NCBI GenBank assembly: GCA_012512335.1
Contig: JAAZEK010000358.1
Coordinates: 1 to 6,242 of the forward strand
DNA: 6,242 nucleotides
Direction: 5' to 3'
DNA from: Clostridiales bacterium
Lineage (GTDB): Bacteria; Bacillota; Clostridia; Caldicoprobacterales; DTU083
Shown here: positions 4,750-6,242 of the stretch, in pieces
How positions within the stretch are numbered: position 1 is the stretch's first letter
How the letters are laid out: each line of letters begins with the position of its first letter
The notes under the pieces: generated by a model
What the model was told of the DNA's origin: nothing
What the model saw: the letters and a program-made list of their open reading frames with translations, nothing else
Database searches by the model: none
Program-made: the position numbers and the translations under genes

Positions 4750-5283
4750 CTAATAGCCTAAATAACCTGAACCATATTCCGGATAAAGCCCTGTATCATA
4801 CCCAGGATAATAGTCATGTATGTTACCTGTATCAACAGCATAACCATAACCTGGCCTGTATTCACTTCCGTATCCATATGGATTTTCCCTTCGTCGGAAT
4901 AACTCTGTTATTAGTATAATTGCAATTAGGTCCCTTAACAAGGGTCTTCTTCGGATTTGCTTGGTATCTACTTCATTGGTCCTAAGATCGGCATAATGCT
5001 CTAAATCAGGCATACCCATAATACAGGTGTCATAGCAATCATCTACCATACTTTCCACTTGTGCTTCTGACGGATAATGCATATAAGGATTATCCATGCG
5101 GTCGCAGGTTCGCTGAACATAAGGGTAAATCCTATAATAGATATCAGGATACATAATAGTCTGAACCATCCCATTATTAATACAGGGCTCCATAGATTGA
5201 TACATATGTCCATATCTATCATGGTACTCAACTGGAACCATGAAATCCTGGGCAGGAGTCATACCCCAGTCATCATAATTCAT
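4750..5283 (-). CDS. Tyrosine-rich protein, putative spore coat or late sporulation protein
   Basis: This 177-residue protein has 25 tyrosines (about 14 percent). The N-terminal part (1-90) is rich in Tyr, Met, Pro and Asp, includes MYPDIYYRIYPYVQ (44-57) and PSEAQVESMVDDCYD (71-85), and has four cysteines (34, 60, 83, 87). A short hydrophobic segment (LLRDLIAIILITELF, 115-129) is flanked by triple arginines at 111-113 and 130-132; at 15 residues it is too short for a classic membrane helix. The tail (133-177) is a low-complexity Tyr/Gly region with 12 Tyr and 10 Gly. There is no signal peptide. Tyrosine-rich tails are common in crosslinked spore coat proteins, and a sigma-K-like promoter lies upstream, so a coat role is inferred, not shown. 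The ATG has GGAGG 7 bases upstream; a terminator follows. Confidence 0.8.
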   Translation of the reverse strand: MNYDDWGMTPAQDFMVPVEYHDRYGHMYQSMEPCINNGMVQTIMYPDIYYRIYPYVQRTCDRMDNPYMHYPSEAQVESMVDDCYDTCIMGMPDLEHYADLRTNEVDTKQIRRRPLLRDLIAIILITELFRRRENPYGYGSEYRPGYGYAVDTGNIHDYYPGYDTGLYPEYGSGYLGY

Positions 5284-5290
5284 ATAAACG

Positions 5291-5296
5291 CCTCCT
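5291..5296 (-). promoter_or_regulatory. Ribosome binding site of the tyrosine-rich protein gene
   Basis: AGGAGG on the minus strand, 7 bases before the ATG at 5281-5283. It supports translation and this start. Confidence 0.8.
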
Positions 5297-5349
5297 CATA
5301 CTTGTTGTCAGAGTCGATATCATTATCTCTTTTAAAGATATCCTCTTTC

Positions 5350-5378
5350 TATATTATGATGGAGGCAGTACTATCGTT
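5350..5378 (-). promoter_or_regulatory. Candidate sigma-K promoter of the tyrosine-rich protein gene
   Basis: On the minus strand CATAATATA (5350-5358) fits the sigma K -10 pattern CATANNNTA fully. Sixteen bases upstream, AACG (5375-5378) fits three of four positions of the -35 pattern MACM. It overlaps the end of the ftsH-like gene and would give a leader of about 60 bases. Sigma E is a weaker fit. Confidence 0.5.
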
Positions 5379-6242
5379 CATCCAGCTTTTGCAAATGCTA
5401 TGATTTGATCCAAGTCTTTCTCATCTAAAGTCTCATGAATCAATAAATTCTCTGCCAGAGCTTTTAGAATATTTCTATTTTCCTGAAGTAGCTGCTTAAC
5501 TTCACGATAGTATTCGTCCATGCGAACACGGCATTCCTCCAGTACCTCATCTTGCACCTGTCGGAATCCATTGTGGTACAAGACATCATAGTTTAAAAGC
5601 CCTGACTTTGAGTTCATTCCTAAACGCCTTACAATATTGAGAAGTGTCCCCGTTGCTTTTTCTAAATCGTTGGATGCACCAGTGGTAATATTTTCTTCTC
5701 CAAAAATCAGTTCTTCTGCGCCTCGACCAGCTAAGGCGATCTTAATACTGTTTTCCAAGTCCTTTTTCTTATGGTACATACGCTCTGGTGGAATATTCAT
5801 ACTAAAACCACCGGCTCCTTTTGTGCTTGGAATTATAGTAATCCGAGAAACCTTATTTTCAGGAGCAATCAAGCGTGTCATTAGGGCATGCCCTGATTCA
5901 TGATAAGCAGTTATTTTACGGTCTTCATCAGAAATTGTGCTTCTATCTTTCTTTTCAGATCCAGCTATAACGGTGTAAAAAGCCTTATCAATATCTTCAA
6001 GCTCAATGCTTTCGACGCTTCTACGAGCAGCTTGTATAGCCGCCTCATTCAACAGATTCTCCAGCTTTGCTCCACTGAAATAAACAGTCTGACGAGCAAG
6101 CTCTGTCAAATCAACATTCTTACCTAGTGGCTTATTTTTTGCATGGTACTCCAATATCTTTAATCTACTTTGAACATCAGGTAATTGGATTTCAATATGA
6201 CGGTCAAATCGTCCAGGTCGCAATAATGCCTCATCTATAGAA
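5378..6242 (-). CDS. ftsH: FtsH-family AAA+ zinc metalloprotease, C-terminal part (cut by window)
   Basis: The frame enters from the right edge, so the start and N-terminal half are not visible; 287 residues are seen. Numbering from the TTG-encoded leucine at 6221-6223, LRPGRFDRHIEI (1-12) is the AAA+ second region of homology, FSGAKLENLLNEAA (49-62) lies in the helical lid, HESGH (108-112) is the zinc-binding HEXXH protease motif, and TTGASNDLEKAT (180-191) supplies the third zinc ligand, Asp186. FtsH enzymes are membrane-anchored hexamers that unfold and degrade membrane and regulatory proteins. This copy has a divergent stretch after the catalytic motif (IPSTKGAGGFSMNIPPERMY, 131-150) and ends soon after the protease domain without the long tail of many FtsH proteins, so it may be a second, specialised paralog. 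No terminator follows, so some readthrough into the next gene is possible. Confidence 0.9.
   Translation of the reverse strand, partial: SIDEALLRPGRFDRHIEIQLPDVQSRLKILEYHAKNKPLGKNVDLTELARQTVYFSGAKLENLLNEAAIQAARRSVESIELEDIDKAFYTVIAGSEKKDRSTISDEDRKITAYHESGHALMTRLIAPENKVSRITIIPSTKGAGGFSMNIPPERMYHKKKDLENSIKIALAGRGAEELIFGEENITTGASNDLEKATGTLLNIVRRLGMNSKSGLLNYDVLYHNGFRQVQDEVLEECRVRMDEYYREVKQLLQENRNILKALAENLLIHETLDEKDLDQIIAFAKAG

Noticed and set aside
5316..5342. Two GATATC sites 21 bases apart in the leader of the tyrosine-rich gene
   Set aside because: Short palindromes at two helical turns could be an operator, but six-base AT-rich matches are too weak to claim as a feature.
5077..5403. Plus-strand frame of 108 codons opposite the tyrosine-rich gene
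   Set aside because: Shadow of the real minus-strand gene, with no ribosome site or recognisable domain. Its end also overlaps the ftsH-like stop.

Overview
The window looks like chromosomal DNA from a low-GC, endospore-forming Firmicute, most likely a member of the Clostridia. The reasons are the AT-rich sequence, strong GGAGG-type ribosome binding sites, several GTG and TTG starts, and a complete spoIIA operon next to the start of a spoVA operon. This is a core sporulation neighbourhood, not a mobile or accessory region. I saw no tRNA, rRNA, CRISPR array, insertion sequence or prophage gene. Every gene I can support is on the minus strand, so transcription runs from high to low coordinates.

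Layout in transcription order. At the right edge is the C-terminal part of an FtsH-type AAA+ zinc metalloprotease (5378-6242, cut by the window). It is followed by a tyrosine-rich 177-residue protein (4750-5283) with a sigma-K-like promoter and its own terminator, a good candidate for a spore coat or late mother-cell protein. A 310-base intergenic region then carries a near-consensus sigma-A promoter and a possible CodY box ahead of a hexameric-type glutamate dehydrogenase (3153-4439). Next is an isolated small gene of unknown function (2821-3042) with its own promoter, an inverted repeat at the transcription start, and a strong terminator.

Below that terminator, a sigma-H promoter that fits the consensus at every position drives spoIIAA-spoIIAB-sigF (2640 to 1077). 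The genes overlap by four bases at each junction. Together they encode the anti-anti-sigma factor, the anti-sigma kinase and the forespore sigma factor F. An intrinsic terminator follows sigF. A new unit then begins with a 58-codon membrane-protein gene that I could not assign (694-870). It overlaps the start of spoVAA (96-707), which in turn overlaps the start of spoVAB (1-99). The spoVAB frame meets a TAG codon at the first three bases of the window, which is unexpected.

How the parts fit: sigma-H and Spo0A commit the cell and turn on spoIIA; sigma F becomes active in the forespore; the later forespore factor sigma G normally drives spoVA, whose products form the dipicolinic acid channel; the tyrosine-rich protein would belong to the late mother cell. 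Glutamate dehydrogenase is metabolic but may be tied to the same nutrient signals. The least described items are the small membrane gene ahead of spoVAA, the stand-alone small gene at 2821-3042, the tyrosine-rich protein, and an unusual coenzyme-site sequence in the dehydrogenase.
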